The notes: generated by a model not told the origin, from the letters alone. A stretch of DNA of 64,000 nt from Diaporthe sp. PMI_573 (GCA_021399435.1 JAJTUP010000018.1:1054001-1118000); one strand, 5' to 3'. Counted from the first letter of the stretch, positions 46,301 through 58,527 are shown. Translations and numbers: made by a program.

Positions 46301-47537
46301 AGAAACAGTAATCGCAATTCGCCGAGAGTGAGGCGTCAGGGCGGGGGCGGGGTGCAAGAGAATCTGAGAATGCGGCCTAATCTAAATAGCCTGGCCCTTT
46401 CTCGTCTCAGGGACCTCCCAAGGACCCCAAGGGGAGCTGTCAGTGGGCCAGACCTAGCAGACGTTTTTTGCTGCGTGATGGTCCCTGGCACCTGGTTCGA
46501 TGTCCCTGGTTAGATGCTGGGATGACGATGCGGGGGCCGACCGGAAGACGAGTGCTAGCATGCAACCGAGCGCACCCTTGGCGCGTGTGTGGGTGGGGGG
46601 TGGCGTGTTTAAAGTGGGCTCCTGCCTGGCGAGCACCATGGAAAAGGAAAGGGCACGATCAATGTTGATCCTGCCTGGGGTGCGTGCTTTCTCCTGCAGG
46701 GTTAGGGACCAAGGGGAGGGGAGGAAGGAACGAGGGGCACGAGCTTGTAGCTTGTAGCTGTTAGCTGTTGGCTGGTTGTGGGCTAACATCGGGAGCTTGT
46801 TTATCGGCACCGAAGGGAAAGTGAGGGGCAGGGAAAGCGCGGGAAAGGGAAAATCTTGTGTGCCAGCTGCCTCAGGTAGCTCCTACCAGATAACTGCAAG
46901 ATATGGCTGGCAGGTGGGCTTTGACTCTTCCGTGACTGGGTGAGATGACAAGGGAGATCGGGTCCGTGCAGTAATGTTGACCGTTAGGGGGGGGAGGAGA
47001 CAAAAAAAAAAGATAGAGAAACAAGATGCCAGGACAGGTAGCATTCAATGGTCGATTAGCTGGGCAATGGTCTCCTCCCCGGAAGCCCCTGAACGAAACC
47101 TGGTCCTAGTCATGGTCCCTGAGCGTTGTTGCGATGGCGGGCGGGCCAAGGACGAGGCAGGCGCGGTCCAATGCTGCACGCAAGCACTTGCTAGTTTATT
47201 ATTATTACAAAAGCAAAACGGCCCCGTGCTTTGCTGCTGGGGGAGGCAAGCCGAAATCTCGCGCGCCCCCAGAAAGCTTGTAATCTTGTGATCTTGATCT
47301 TGGTGTTTTCCTCGATTATTCTTCTTGTTGATTGTCGCTTCGGCTGATCTGTCACAAACCCACTCCATCGTGTGTTGTTGTGTGACCTGACCTGTCAAAT
47401 TCGGCTGCCAGATCCAAACAAACCCTCGATCTCGCATCTCGGCCGCTACCGTCGGCACCCGCATTCCAGGTTACACACGACCACAACACACCACACCATA
47501 ACAGTATTCGACAGTATTTACCCACCAAGCAGTCAAG
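43322..47537. other. Long intergenic region, 4.2 kb, no credible gene
   Basis: ORFs up to 182 codons exist (45546-46094, 43901-44254) but show no conserved pattern, no start context and overlapping ORFs on both strands. Contains two inverted repeats at 44887-44951. The last 500 bp (GT/AC-rich) are the promoter of the hydrolase gene. Confidence 0.5.
44887..44951. repeat. Two adjacent inverted repeats
   Basis: Arms CGCGCGGTG/CACCACGCG (44887-44911, one mismatch) and GGTCGCCGG/CCGGCGACC (44919-44951, perfect, 15-bp spacer) lie back to back. They could be factor-binding sites or a cruciform; nothing more can be said from sequence. Confidence 0.6.
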
Positions 47538-48712
47538 ATGCCTTTCACAGAGATCAACGGAAAGAAGATCTTTTACTCGTGGAAGCCAGCAAGCAGGGCA
47601 GGCCTGACCCTCTTCTTCATCCACGGCCTCGGAGGCGCCCACTCGTTCTGGTCACCAATCATCCCAGGCCTGGTCGAGGCCGGCTTCTCGTGCCTCGCAA
47701 TCGATGTACCCGGTTCGTCCCGTCGCACACAGCTCCAAGGATGCGCCCACCCGCTAACAGGCTCGTGTCACCGCACATCTAGGCTTCGGACAATCGCCCT
47801 ACCATGGAAGGCCCCACGACCTGCACGAGATCTGCGACGACAGCATCGCCCTCCTCGAGAGCCTGGGCAAGTCGCTCGACCGCACCATAATTATAGGCGC
47901 ATCAATGGCAGGCATCGTCTGCTGCGAGATCGCCGTGCGACACCAGGTTGCGGGCGTCGTGAGCGTCGGCCCAATCTGCCCAGGGCCCGAAACAAAAGAG
48001 GCGTTCGAGTACCGAGTGGAGGTTATCAACAAGGGTATGGCTTAACACAACACCTTTCCCGAGGCAGCCATGAGCAAGCTCTGGAGGTCCAGTGGTGGCA
48101 CAGAGAGACAGAGACGGCAGTTGCTGACCAGACCAATCTTTTGCGCAAACAGACGGCCTCGAAGGGATCGTCAACTCGGTCGACATCCCCACCCGCGCGA
48201 CGGGCTCCAAGGCCACAAAGACAGCCGAGGCCTTCGTGCGCTCGCTGATCCAGTCGTCCAACCCGGAGGCCTACAAGACCCTGGCCCAGGCCATTGCCAA
48301 CGCCCCCGTACCCGAGTACAACAAGATCAAGGTGCCGCTGCTCTGCGTCGCCGGCCAAGAGGACCAGGTCGCGCAGCTCGAGGACTTGGCGCTGATAGGG
48401 GACGAGTATGTCAAGGCCACCCACTCACACACACCATTCCCCACCGTTGCGCTTATTGCCCTTTTCCCCACATGCCGGCACTTGAACATGCCATGCACGC
48501 ATGGATGCCATGCCCTGCCGCACCTGCCATGCAATGTATAAAACAAGCAGTATGCTAATTTTGGTCTCTGCAGATGGGGCGCGCCCTCCAAGACGGAGCT
48601 CGAGGTGCTGTTCGGCGTCGGCCACTGGCACAGCGTCGAGGACGCGGAAGGGACGGAGGCCTGCTTGAAGAGGTTTGCGAAAAAGGTAGAACTCAAGTCG
48701 CGTGCTTTTTAA
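47538..48712 (+). CDS. Alpha/beta hydrolase (enol-lactonase-like)
   Basis: Exons 47538-47712, 47783-48034, 48153-48405 and 48574-48712, about 272 residues. Fold markers: FFIHGLGGAHSFW (oxyanion hole), AIDVPGFGQSPYHG, IIIGASMAG with nucleophile Ser99, LLCVAGQEDQV (acid) and GVGHWHSVE (His). This complete triad and lid order match the 3-oxoadipate enol-lactonase/haloperoxidase-like subgroup; the substrate is not predictable. No signal peptide. Introns have canonical ends and branch sites such as CTAAC; the third is 168 bp. The C-terminus KVELKSRAF is short, and a further 3' exon is possible since GTAGAA occurs there. Confidence 0.87.
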
Positions 48713-50976
48713 TATGATAATACTGCTGTCTTTTCTGCTTGTTTGGGTTGGACTTGTCGAGAGGAGTACTATCTCCCAGACGCCCGCCATTTTATCTGTT
48801 TTCTTTTTCATAGAATTGCAACGGCACCACCGCATGAAGGGGTCTCTAATGTTAACCTGACGATAGGTCACGACTCTCGTCGCCAATGGCGGAGAGTAAA
48901 CGCACGCTACGGAGACGTCCCCTTCTACGACTAAGGGAAACGACCGCGATGCGCAACTCGCGATGGAGGTCACGACATCACCGGCACTTGAACGCACGCG
49001 CCTGTTACGGCCTACGCGCACCCTGGACTCTGACCGCGCTTATTTCACGGGTGAGATACTCCAGGGCCGTCTCTCACCAGCCGCCCGACACCAGCAGAGC
49101 CTCGTGGTCTCGGGCAAACATTGATCTGGACCCAAGCGTGTTCGTTGGCAAGGGATGTGTGGAAGTGCGGCGTCTTCTGTGATACCTGAGGCTGAGGGGA
49201 TGGTGCTCGAAGAATAATACCATAATAGACTGTTCTTGACAATCCAGAGAAGTCTCGTGACAGTGAAGACCCAAGGCTAATGGATGCCGCCCCCTGCAGC
49301 GACCACGGGCGGACCACCAAACCTGTTGAGCGCACCAGCTGCCGACGACGACAAACTCATATCATGAGTACGGAATAGAAGAAGAGACGAGGGAAGGAGA
49401 ACAACAGCAATGGAGAGTCAGAGGATTTGCTCTTGCCTTTATAAAATCAGCCTCGCAGGGGTGCGTGCAGCCTCCGCCTAATCAAGGTTCAAGAAATCGT
49501 ACGATGGTCTGACGATTAAAAGTGGAACCGGCCACACCCTCCCGCGCCTCTCCCCTACCCCCAGCGCAACCACTTTTCTTTCCTTTTTTTTTTTCCCTTC
49601 CGGGGAGCCGCGCTCACATCAGCAAGGCAGCAAGAGCAAGCAAGGATGGCTATCTAGTCATTGTCCCGTCCTGGACCCGTGCCACATTTCTGAATTGCGA
49701 TCAAGCATTTTCTGGTACTCCCCTTGTACCCCCGTTGTACTGTTTTTTGCTTTTTACCTGTTTTTCTTTGGGCTTGACCGGTTCCAAGGGTCCTGGTCGT
49801 TGCAGGTGCGGAAGACGACAGCCGCCGCCAACCTCGGACTGGTTGGTGTATTACACTAGTGTGGAGCGGCACACGTGGTTAGACGTCCCTCCCAAAAGTG
49901 CCGATGTTGTTATAACTACTCCCACCTTATCAGGGCTTGCGTATTCGGCATTAGACAGACGCCTGACACGCGACTTCCCTCGATTTAGAAAGGTCCTTCG
50001 GGCTCATGCTGTCGAGCCTGCCGCCTGCCTCGCGGGCAATTTCATGCGGCGCTCGTGGTTGTGACTCGGGGCATGCATGCACGCCACAAATGTTCTAGAA
50101 CACATCATTAGAGATGGCAGGGGACGAGGGAGGTCGTCACATGGAAGCTGACTGTTGTTATCCTTTTCAATGCTGGCCGTTTTGATCATCGGACCAGGTC
50201 TGCCCGGGTGGTACCCAGGTTTAGCCATCGCACTGGAAATATCTTGAGCTAGAGATTTACTGCTCCGGTTTTCGGTACACTTCATGAACAAATCCCAGCG
50301 AATCGTGTTCTAAAGTAGCACGACAACTGTTGATTATTTTTCATGAGAGAATTTTGTGAATCTCGCAGCGCTTTTTGGGGTATGGCTTGCTCAAACCTCG
50401 TCTCATCTTCATGTTCCTATTTGAACTCGTGCATCCGGAGAAGCCCAAAAATCTTACAACACACGCGTGATGGACTGTCTGAGCTGAGAAAGGCTGGTTT
50501 CCCAAGTAGTTCGTCTTTTGAGAGGCGGAAATAGGGAAAACCCCCGTTACTTCTACCAAGCGCGAATAGCCGGAAGGGACCCCTGAGAGGCTGCAGCAAA
50601 ATAGTTGGGTAACACTCCTGACAGCCGGATAGAGAGATATTATACAGCTCTTACATCACTGCTGATTTAACAAAACAGTGCCATTTGCATTTCATAATTG
50701 ACCCACTGAGGTCCTCTTAATACATAGTACCGCAATTTGAGGGAGACAGAGTCGATGTATGCTGTGGGGTCAGACAAAGGTGGAGTTACTTGAGAGTAAG
50801 GACAGAAGAATTCAAAGACAGAACTCAACATGTAAGGAATTCTACTAATAGACACTGATTCAAGGAGAGAAAAACTAGAAGACCATAAGCACAGGCAAAG
50901 CCGGAGCAACGATATAGCGGGCCAGGATAGCGAATACCGCAAGAGACCCAGGTTAGTCCTGCTCTCAACGGCAGTG
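48713..50976. other. Intergenic, 2.3 kb, no credible gene
   Basis: ORFs here (for example 49522-50064) are shadows of low-complexity DNA, including a T-run near 49579. No conserved pattern. Confidence 0.5.
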
Positions 50977-52792
50977 CTAGGAATGGTGATGCGAAAAGTC
51001 CACACGCTGTTGCCTCTTAGCTTCTTTCCTCGCCCTTCTCTGTTTTGCTCGACCGACCGACCTAGAAAGATCCAACACAATGTCCCCAGTCATATCCTGG
51101 TTTCGTACGTCCGAACCACAGGAAGTCATGATGACCTTAAGGGCAGTCTGGCAGCCGCGGTCTGAAAGTAGTCGTGATAGTTTTTGAAGACATGCCCGGC
51201 ACTGAGCCGCGGTATCTGGGGCCATGGCCTCGCTATTGACTATTATATATACGTGTTTGAGATGTTGGAGCAAGTCACCGAGCATGTTGAGGTAGTCGTC
51301 CTCGAAATTAGCGTCCAAGTATTTGCCGAGCTGGAACGACATGCTCTGATCCGTCTGTCGCGTGTAGTTGAGACTGAGTGCTTGATACACGAGGCTTCTC
51401 AGTATCTCCAGGAGTGGGTACTTCCGGTCTCTACTCATAAAGACCCAGAACACCGCTATCTGATCTTTGAGCAGTTGCTTGACGATGTCCGTGCAGTACC
51501 TTCGAATCTCAAGGCTCTGGCGAAAAGTAGAACGCACGAGGATCGTAGACGATGTGGCCGCGTTACTCCATTGCTGCAGCTTTGGCGAGGTCCAAAAAGC
51601 CGCGACGTTGTGCCTGGACTTTTGACGGAAGGCCCCCTTGGTATCGGCCATTTGTAGCGCTATCTGGAACAAAGACTTGTGGTCGATGGTACATTGTGAT
51701 GCGACCGTGCTCAGAGCCTCTCGCAACTGCACCTCCGAAAGAGCGGTACGAATCTGAATCTGGGTGCTCGACTGGACAGCGTGTTGAAACTCCAAGGTCT
51801 GTCGAACCTGGGTTACCAAGTTCTCCAGGGTGTTGAACTTGAGGTGTACCTGCACTTTCTCAGCTTGGGATTTGTTTGTCTCCTTCTCCTGTCGACCGAT
51901 TAACGTGGTGATGAGGTCGTGAATAGCTCGTATCTCGGCTTGACTGCTCGTGACCGCATGCTTTCTGACCGTTTCAGCATCGCGTCGGATGAGGTCGATA
52001 AGGTCTTGGTATCTCAGCGCCGCGGGTCTTGTAACGGCATGGAAAGCACGCATGACTCTGCTTTCCTCATAATACTTGAGGGCTCGAATGAGGAATCGCA
52101 GAATGTGGGCGTAGAGCATGGACGCAGCATGCTTCATGGGAGCAGTGGGGTAAAGTGCGAGAACAAGTTCCGTAGAAGGCAGACATTCGGAAATTTCGCA
52201 GAGCGCCTCGACTATCGTAGTGCCCGTATTTTCATGTTCAACGATAGCCTGACTTCCCGTGAGTATAGACCCGTAGCGCACTATGCTCAATGAATCTCTG
52301 TCTGGCCACTCACCCCGAATATGAACTTCATGGCTCCCCACACGAGACTCACGTACTCAGGGTGATGTTGAACCAGAACATCCATGATATGTCCATAATA
52401 TAATAGTCGCTGGGAGAACGAGCACAGTGCTTTCCGAACACTTGACGTAGAACGGGCATGGTAATGCTTCTGGGCATCCAGAACGACATTCGACACGTCT
52501 TCCATTGTTGATGTTGCCAGAAGCTCATCTGCCAGCTGCCTTTTTGCAGGATCTTTTGTCAGGGACTCTTTGAAGATTTTGACGGCGTCGTGAAAAGCCT
52601 CTTGCGCTGGTTTGAATGGATCTCTGGTGAAACATGTAAGCAGTTGTACTTCAGATATAAGAAGCAACTTGATGACAGCTCTAGGCTACCAGCTCACCTG
52701 GCGTCAAAAACGTCGCCGGCATAGGCATGGGTGATCCAGCCCTGTATTTTAACCGAGGCATCTTCAACTACGAGGGCATGCGTGTCTGCCAT
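50977..52792 (-). CDS. NLR-like protein: DUF7708-type N-terminus with a degenerate NACHT-like region
   Basis: Minus strand exons 52792-52698, 52623-52314 and 52248-50977, about 558 residues. Start MADTHALVVEDASVKIQGWI. The segment EDVSNVVLDAQKHYHARSTS and YYGHIMDVLVQHHPEYVSLV with WGAMKFIFG, then the ALYPTAPMKHAASMLYAHIL block, is the DUF7708-type helical domain found at the N-terminus of fungal NACHT proteins. The next part, about 290-460, aligns in position with a NACHT region (SSTILVRSTF where a P-loop would sit, then IAVFWVF, LLEILRSLVYQALSL). It lacks a G-x4-GK[ST] Walker A. The C-tail is strongly basic (GRAKQRRARKEAKRQQR). No WD/ANK repeats follow. It may be a stand-alone NLR relative acting as scaffold or executor; nucleotide binding is doubtful. 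Divergently transcribed from the AAA+ gene. Confidence 0.72.
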
Positions 52793-53177
52793 GATGTTAG
52801 TCGGATTTTGTCAAAAGTGCAAAACACGGCGAGAGAGGAGTTCAAAAGGAACGTACTTCAATGAGGGAAGTTCATCTACTTCTCTCCCGACGCTGAGACC
52901 TCCGTCAGCGCCAAGCGACTGAGTGGCTGTGAATGTCTCGTAACCTGCTGTGCAACCTGCGCCTACTCCACAGGAGAGATCGATCAAATCAGATTCTGGA
53001 GCGTATCTGGGCGACACAAAGCTGAGCTGACGTGGTCTTGAGAAGAGGGGTAGATAAAATTGGCTGTCTTTCAGCCCATGCACGACTGTCGAAACCATTA
53101 CCCGCGGGGCGCCTTTGACTCTGTGACAAGTCCTCTACCACTTCACTGCTAGTGCGGCTTCATACTGGCTCCTGTGT
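52793..53177. other. Shared promoter of two divergent genes
   Basis: About 385 bp. A minus-strand ORF at 52811-53098 lies here but has no splice path into the NLR-like gene that keeps frame. Confidence 0.4.
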
Positions 53178-56020
53178 TTGCAGCTGGAAAGCTGGGCTTT
53201 GAAATCACGAAAAAGTCCGAAACAACCTCCCTCACAAACGACCAGCCAGAATTACATGCTACGCATTCATACCAGGTTTCTGGAAAGATATCAACTAAAC
53301 GCTGTCGGATATGAGGAATATCACAACCCGAAGGGTCAGAATCGTTTCGGACTTGATGAAATGAGCGCTGGATACGAAGAAACGTTTGGTACTGCCGGGA
53401 AAAGCGACAACGCCCCGCGTGGCTCAGTTGCGTCTGAAAATCTTGAGCAAGTTTTCTATCTGGTTACTAAAGTTGAAATAGCACTGATAATTTGAGAAGT
53501 ACCTCAAGCTTACCAGAAGCCCATTCTGTCACCATCTCGGACGATCTGAGCCATCCTTCCAAACGGGAAGAAAGACAATATTTTGCCCTACGTGACGACA
53601 CATACAGAGACCGAAATCCTGAACGACCCAAAGATTACCAAATGCAATTGATGTTGCTGGAACAACAAAACAAAAGGAGACTCTTGGAGAATAGGGCTCA
53701 GGAAGGTGCAACGGGTAATAGTTTTGAAAGACTTGATTCGTCAACAAATGTGGCCGAGCCAAGGAGTGATGATGGTGTTCAAACTTCACTCAAACGCCGG
53801 CTTTCCGATTCAAATACTGCTCCTGAAATGGACCTCGACGAACGCGTTCTGGGCCTCGACCTGGATGAGCTACAGAACTACATGATGCGGTTAGAGAAGC
53901 GGGCCACAGATCTCAAGAGCGCCCCCGTCTTAAAATCCCGACCAACTCACCGGCATGTCATTCTGTACCGCATTGACGAATACATTCTCTCAGGCCCATT
54001 TCTCGACGCTCCCGAGTGGATCGATCATAGTGACGGCCAAGGCACGCTACACTGCAAAGTCCCAATACAAAATTTCGAGCTGTACCTGGAGAAGAACAAA
54101 GACATCGCTTTCATAGTCTTCAAGACTTATGCCATCCAGAATCTTGCGCCGGACGATGAGTGGCAGAAAGATGATCATCTCGTCGTGACCACCAAGGAGT
54201 GCATCAAACCAATCTCCCGAGAGCTGGTCAAAGCTGTAAGGCTTCTCTTACGGTCTCAAGACGAATATGCAGATATTTGGCACTCCTTCGAAATGACCCA
54301 GGAGTTGCATGCGCCATACTTGTTTGCTTTTGACCAGCGAGGATATCCGGAAAGCCTCAGAGAAGCTACGAGCCAGGCATTCCAGGAGCAATTGACATTG
54401 CTCTGGAATTACATTCTTCAGAAACACGGCGATGAATACCGCACCGTCAGCCAATTGTTATCCACCAGCAAAATCACGTCAGATTATTTACAGTATCTAT
54501 TCAGACCGGGCGATATCCTGGTTCAGCGAAAGGCAGACTCCTTTGTGGGGTGGGTATCGAAGTCTCGGGTGAAGCTCGTCAGCACTGAGCACACTTCACG
54601 GGAAGAGGTCAGAGGCAAGGAGTGCACATCGTCTCGCATTCCTCTCTACACACCTGACAAGATGTCTAAAGCAGTGGCCAATGAGAAGGTGTGGGTCCAA
54701 AAGTGGATGATACCTGCGTGGCACTGGGGTTTTGATGGTAACTTTCAGCGAAATGAAAGTGATCTGACCTTTTCTACCATCACGGAACATATTCCCAGCG
54801 TAGGTCGCAGCACCAAACATGTATCTGGGCCAGAAGCTGAGGTGGCCGCGTCTACGCCTGAGTTCATCCCCATTGGAGACCTCGAAGTTTTCCCATACCA
54901 GTATGCGCCAGAACAAGTGTGTCAGCAGCTTCGTCGGCGTGGTCAGGCATTCTGGAAATGTCGGAATCGGAAATTGGTGTCCTACAGGGAATGTACAAAA
55001 GATAGCCAAGAGAGTATGGTGAGTAGCACACCTGAGGTTACTGTCGCTTGCTGAGAGCTCCGAGGCCTGGTTACAATCCTAATCTTTTACGCATAGTTAG
55101 AAGAGCGCTATATGGTTGATATGAAGGTGTATCACAGCCTACACCCGCAGACCACGGATAGATTGCAAGACGAGCTAGGTCCAGAAGCCATGGCCAAAGA
55201 AGAGCCGCCGGACGACAGGTTTGAGTTATTACTACCGCTTACCATCAAAGGCTTCAACATGCGGAGGAAAAAGTGGTTTGACTTGGTTGCTGAGCGTATA
55301 ACCAATGTGAAATGGAACGATGCTGCATTCAAAAACGTGGTCATGGAGAGCGACGCCAAAGACCTCATTCAAGCTCTTGTGAGCAGTCAATTGGCCTCAG
55401 AAGCAAGCACCGACATCATCGAAAACAAAGGAAATGGTCTGATTCTTTTGTTACATGGGAGCCCAGGGACAGGTAAAACCTTGACAGCAGAGAGTGTGGC
55501 TGAGATTACCAGGAAACCACTGTACAGAGTCACCTGTGCTGATATTGGAACGGAGCCGGAAAAAGCAGAGAAATACCTGGAGTCTATTCTGCATCTTGGA
55601 AAGCTTTGGCGATGTGCAGTGCTCCTAGACGAGGCGGTAAGGCACCCCTACATGACAATATGTAAACTCAACTTTGATTTGGCAGATACACAAACTCAAG
55701 CTGACTCATACTTGTCGTAGGATGTCTTCCTTGAACAACGGAGTCTTGAGGACCTGAAGCGGAACTCCCTAGTATCGGTGTTCCTACGCGTACTCGAGTA
55801 CTATGAGGGCATCCTAATCCTCACAAGCAACCGTGTCGGAACCTTTGATGAGGCATTCAAGTCACGGATACAATTGGCGCTACACTACCCTGCACTAGGG
55901 AGTTATGAGCGGCTGCGAATTTGGGAGAATTTCTTTCAAAGACTGGAGGAGCTGAAGGACCCTTCCATCGATGTACAGGATCTTTCCGCACACGTAATAC
56001 CGATATATCCTGAGGAATAG
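53178..56020 (+). CDS. AAA+ ATPase (DUF7025-type N-terminus), truncated C-terminus
   Basis: Clear exons are about 53510-55018, 55097-55636 and 55721-56020; the 5' part (53178 onwards) is plausible but its splice to 53510 is not resolved. The N-terminus has KDYQMQLMLLEQQNKRRLLE, then a long central region with RVLGLDLDELQNYMMRLEKR (DUF7025-like family). The ATPase core has Walker A LLLHGSPGTGKTLTAESVAE, Walker B AVLLDEADVFLEQRS (split by an intron at DEA|DVF) and sensor-1 ILILTSNRVGTFDEAFKSRI with the Arg-finger-type FKSRI. It stops soon after LSAHVIPIYPEE, before the NGRxIRN/lid sequence that ends this family. The C-terminal lid is missing or frameshifted. Presumed cytosolic. Confidence 0.78.
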
Positions 56021-56522
56021 ATGTATAGAAAAGTTGACAACAGTAAACTACTGAATGAAGCTAGTCGATGTATTTCCGAATCAACGCGTAGTTTAGTATA
56101 GTATTGTCATCCCTTGCCTTCTTTGTCTAGCATTTAATCGTTGCTTGTGTGAGCACTCGTAAGGCTCTTCTCACTAGGCCGCAGGATGGCTCTGCCTGTG
56201 TGACGCAGATGATACTCGCAGTAAGAAGTTGAATATTAGAGACCCCGGGCCCGGGGTGGTTAACAGACTGTGCTAATGAACAATGAAGAGAGTCAAAATC
56301 GTAAGAAAAAAAGAAAAGAAAAAGAAAAAGAAATACACAAGATTCGCACCGCTCGATCACAGCACTCCCATGCGCCTCGCTACGGGCCTGTACCATCCTC
56401 AATTAATGGCCCCTTCTCCGCACAAGCCTCCCCATATAGCCCCGTCCATCTGCTTCATACTCACACGCTCCTAATTCGCATCGGCCTCTTCCCGCCCAGC
56501 CAAGCACAGGCATTCGTATCCA
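56021..56522. other. Convergent 3' region with a palindrome
   Basis: Contains the perfect 16-bp palindrome ACCCCGGGCCCGGGGT at 56242-56257 and an A/G-rich stretch near 56305. No gene. Confidence 0.5.
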
Positions 56523-57247
56523 TCAATTGTTGACCTTGGGGACCGTCTTTGTCGCATCGTCATCCCCCTCCCTCTCGCAGTTGCCCTCCTTGCAGACCGC
56601 GACGGGGACGGGAACCGGAACTGGCACTGGCTCTGGTGCTGGTGCCGGAACCGGGACGGGGACGGGGACTGGCTTCGGAGCTGGTGTCGGAGCTGGTGTG
56701 GTCACCCATACTGTTGTTGTCAATGGCTTCGGTGCTGGTGCGGGTGCTGGAACTGGGACGGGGACAGGGACTGGCTTCGGTGCCGGCGTCGGAGCTGGCG
56801 TGGTGAACACTACTGTTGTTGTCGCTATCGGTGCTGCTGGCACTGGTGCGCACGGGCGGATTCTATGGCGGGGGCTCCGAGCTTCATGCGGAACCGACCT
56901 CACGCACTCGCATGCATGCGGGAGTACATTGCGCTCATCGAACTGTGAGGCCTCGCCGGCACCCTCGAGGTCTTCGGGGGTTTCGCCAGTCTCCGCACCG
57001 TACTCGGCAGTCTCATTGACATCGGTATCGGCCCTGATGGTGACGTCGTCGTCACGGACGACGCTGAGATGTCCTTCTGGTGATGCTATTTCCACCGCGG
57101 GTATGTTTTTGCTGTGGACTTGTGTGTAAGTTTCTGTCTCTGGGCTTAGAGATGGTGGTTATAGCAGAGGACTCACACAATCGGCGCAGCTGAGACGGTG
57201 AGGAATGCGGAAACAAGGAAAGCGATAGTGCTTGTTGTGGCCTTCAT
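56523..57247 (-). CDS. Secreted Pro/Val-repeat protein
   Basis: Minus strand exons 57247-57177 and 57111-56523, about 219 residues. MKATTSTIAFLVSAFLTVSA followed by APIV is a signal peptide, spliced (GTGAGT to CACAG) to KNIPAVEIASPEGH. Two tandem repeats of about 37 residues follow, each with TTTV, TTPAPTPAPKP, then VPVPVPVPAPAP, ending in VPVPVPVPVAV and a short CKEGNCEREGDDDA. Low complexity and extended Pro/Val polymer suggest a cell-wall or extracellular spacer protein. Two Cys (CECV) precede the repeats and two follow. No GPI signal is visible at the end. The opposite strand reads as a Gly/Thr/Ala-rich ORF, which is only its shadow. Composition makes family assignment impossible. Confidence 0.72.
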
Positions 57248-57952
57248 CTTGATTTATATAAGGAGATGAATAATTTCTGTTGGGTGATATCCCAAATATT
57301 GTGTGGTAAAATGTGTTGAGGTCGGAAGCTGATGCTGAGGTAGATTCTGAACGCTTGTGTAGACAACGAGGCTGAAGTGATTGATTGAAATTGTAGACAT
57401 GTCGACGGCAACATGGACATCTTATATGTCACGATGTTCAAGCTTACACCAAAACATTGTCTTGATTGAAAAATGAATTCCGTCATCTTTCGACTCGTTC
57501 TCGGGTTCAAGATGCCTCGTCTTTGGGACTTCAACCAGTGTACACTATATTCCTCACAATGTGTGCGGGTCATTCGGTCTGGGAATGTTGTGCATTTCCC
57601 TAAAACGGAGCTCCATCGGTCTACCGGGCTGGATTTCCGCACTCCGCCTTGGCCTGCTGGCTACCCATGACGTGCAGAGGTCGAAATTCCATTTACCTTA
57701 CGGTATTTGCTGTGCGAATGGGTAAGTTGTATGACGTTTCGTCCTAACCGCGGCCACCTCGTCTCATCTTGGCAGCGAATGGCTCCGCTCTGCCTCGTCC
57801 CGCTTAGTAACATTGGAAGCCGACGAGTAACTTGGGATCAAATGTAACAGTTCCGCATGTGGAGGACCTCTCAGGTTCGTATTTGCTTTTTGTCCATTGT
57901 GTCCGCTATAGATAGAAACCGGAAAAGTGTTTAAGCTCCTGCGCAAAGCGCT
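57248..57952. other. Intergenic, no gene seen
   Basis: Promoter of the Pro/Val-repeat gene and nothing else recognisable. Confidence 0.45.
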
Positions 57953-58486
57953 TTGACTCAACCACAGCCCCAGACTATGATGCAGTACATACTGATTGCA
58001 AGTCACTGCGACTCGACAAAAATTTCGAATCCTACAAATCGGTCAATAGAAAGAGTAATGTGGTTAAAAAACTTGGAAGAGCCAATCCTGTCCCAGCCTG
58101 GGTACTCGAGGAAGGATCACTTGAGTTGGAACTTTACAAGAGCGTTCCCCGGGCATGTTCCACCTATCAACTGTCGAAGGACGTTGGATCGATGCCAGCG
58201 TCCATCGATACATGACATCAGGGCACAGGATGACGACTTCGTACTATACAAATTGACAAAAGAGCACCTGCACGTTGGCATGAGCACTATCACAGCGGGG
58301 AATGAGGAAAATGACGAGCTTCCTCGTGAAGATGACGTGTTCAATGGTAACCTGCTAATCGTGGAGGAGGCAGATGATATTGTGAGTGGCTATAATTATG
58401 AAGTAGAAGCTATCATGGAGTTGACTCCGGTGGCAGAGACGGAAGAAGGAATGTGCCACAGGCGCTCAACGTGCCTTTCAATATGA
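57953..58486 (+). pseudogene. Relic with an RTLDQ-like motif (fungal CorA-like neighbourhood)
   Basis: An open frame of 177 residues. The part around HVPPINCRRTLDRCQRPSIH continues DIRAQDDDFVLYKLTKEHLH. It resembles the motif HPRRTLDQ-Y-sI-DT--RD-DQV-y+ that occurs in large fungal proteins ending in a CorA-like transmembrane domain. Here the invariant DQ is changed, the usual following MVDQLWLWV is absent and no membrane segment follows. The rest is acidic and unlike anything I know. The gene is best taken as a decayed fragment; it could also be a short orphan gene. Confidence 0.35.
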
Positions 58487-58527
58487 TTGGCTTTGATTAC
58501 AAAGTGCATCAATTTGCATAACCTCTA

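Noticed and set aside
49522..50064. 180-codon ORF
   Set aside because: Starts in T/C low-complexity DNA and shows no conserved segments.
52811..53098. 95-codon minus-strand ORF as a first exon of the NLR-like gene
   Set aside because: Its donor (GTACGT, phase 2) does not fit any acceptor that keeps the downstream frame; the ATG at 52792 works alone.
56527..57129. Gly/Thr/Ala-rich plus-strand ORF
   Set aside because: It is the complement of the Pro/Val repeats; only the minus strand has a signal peptide and a proper intron.
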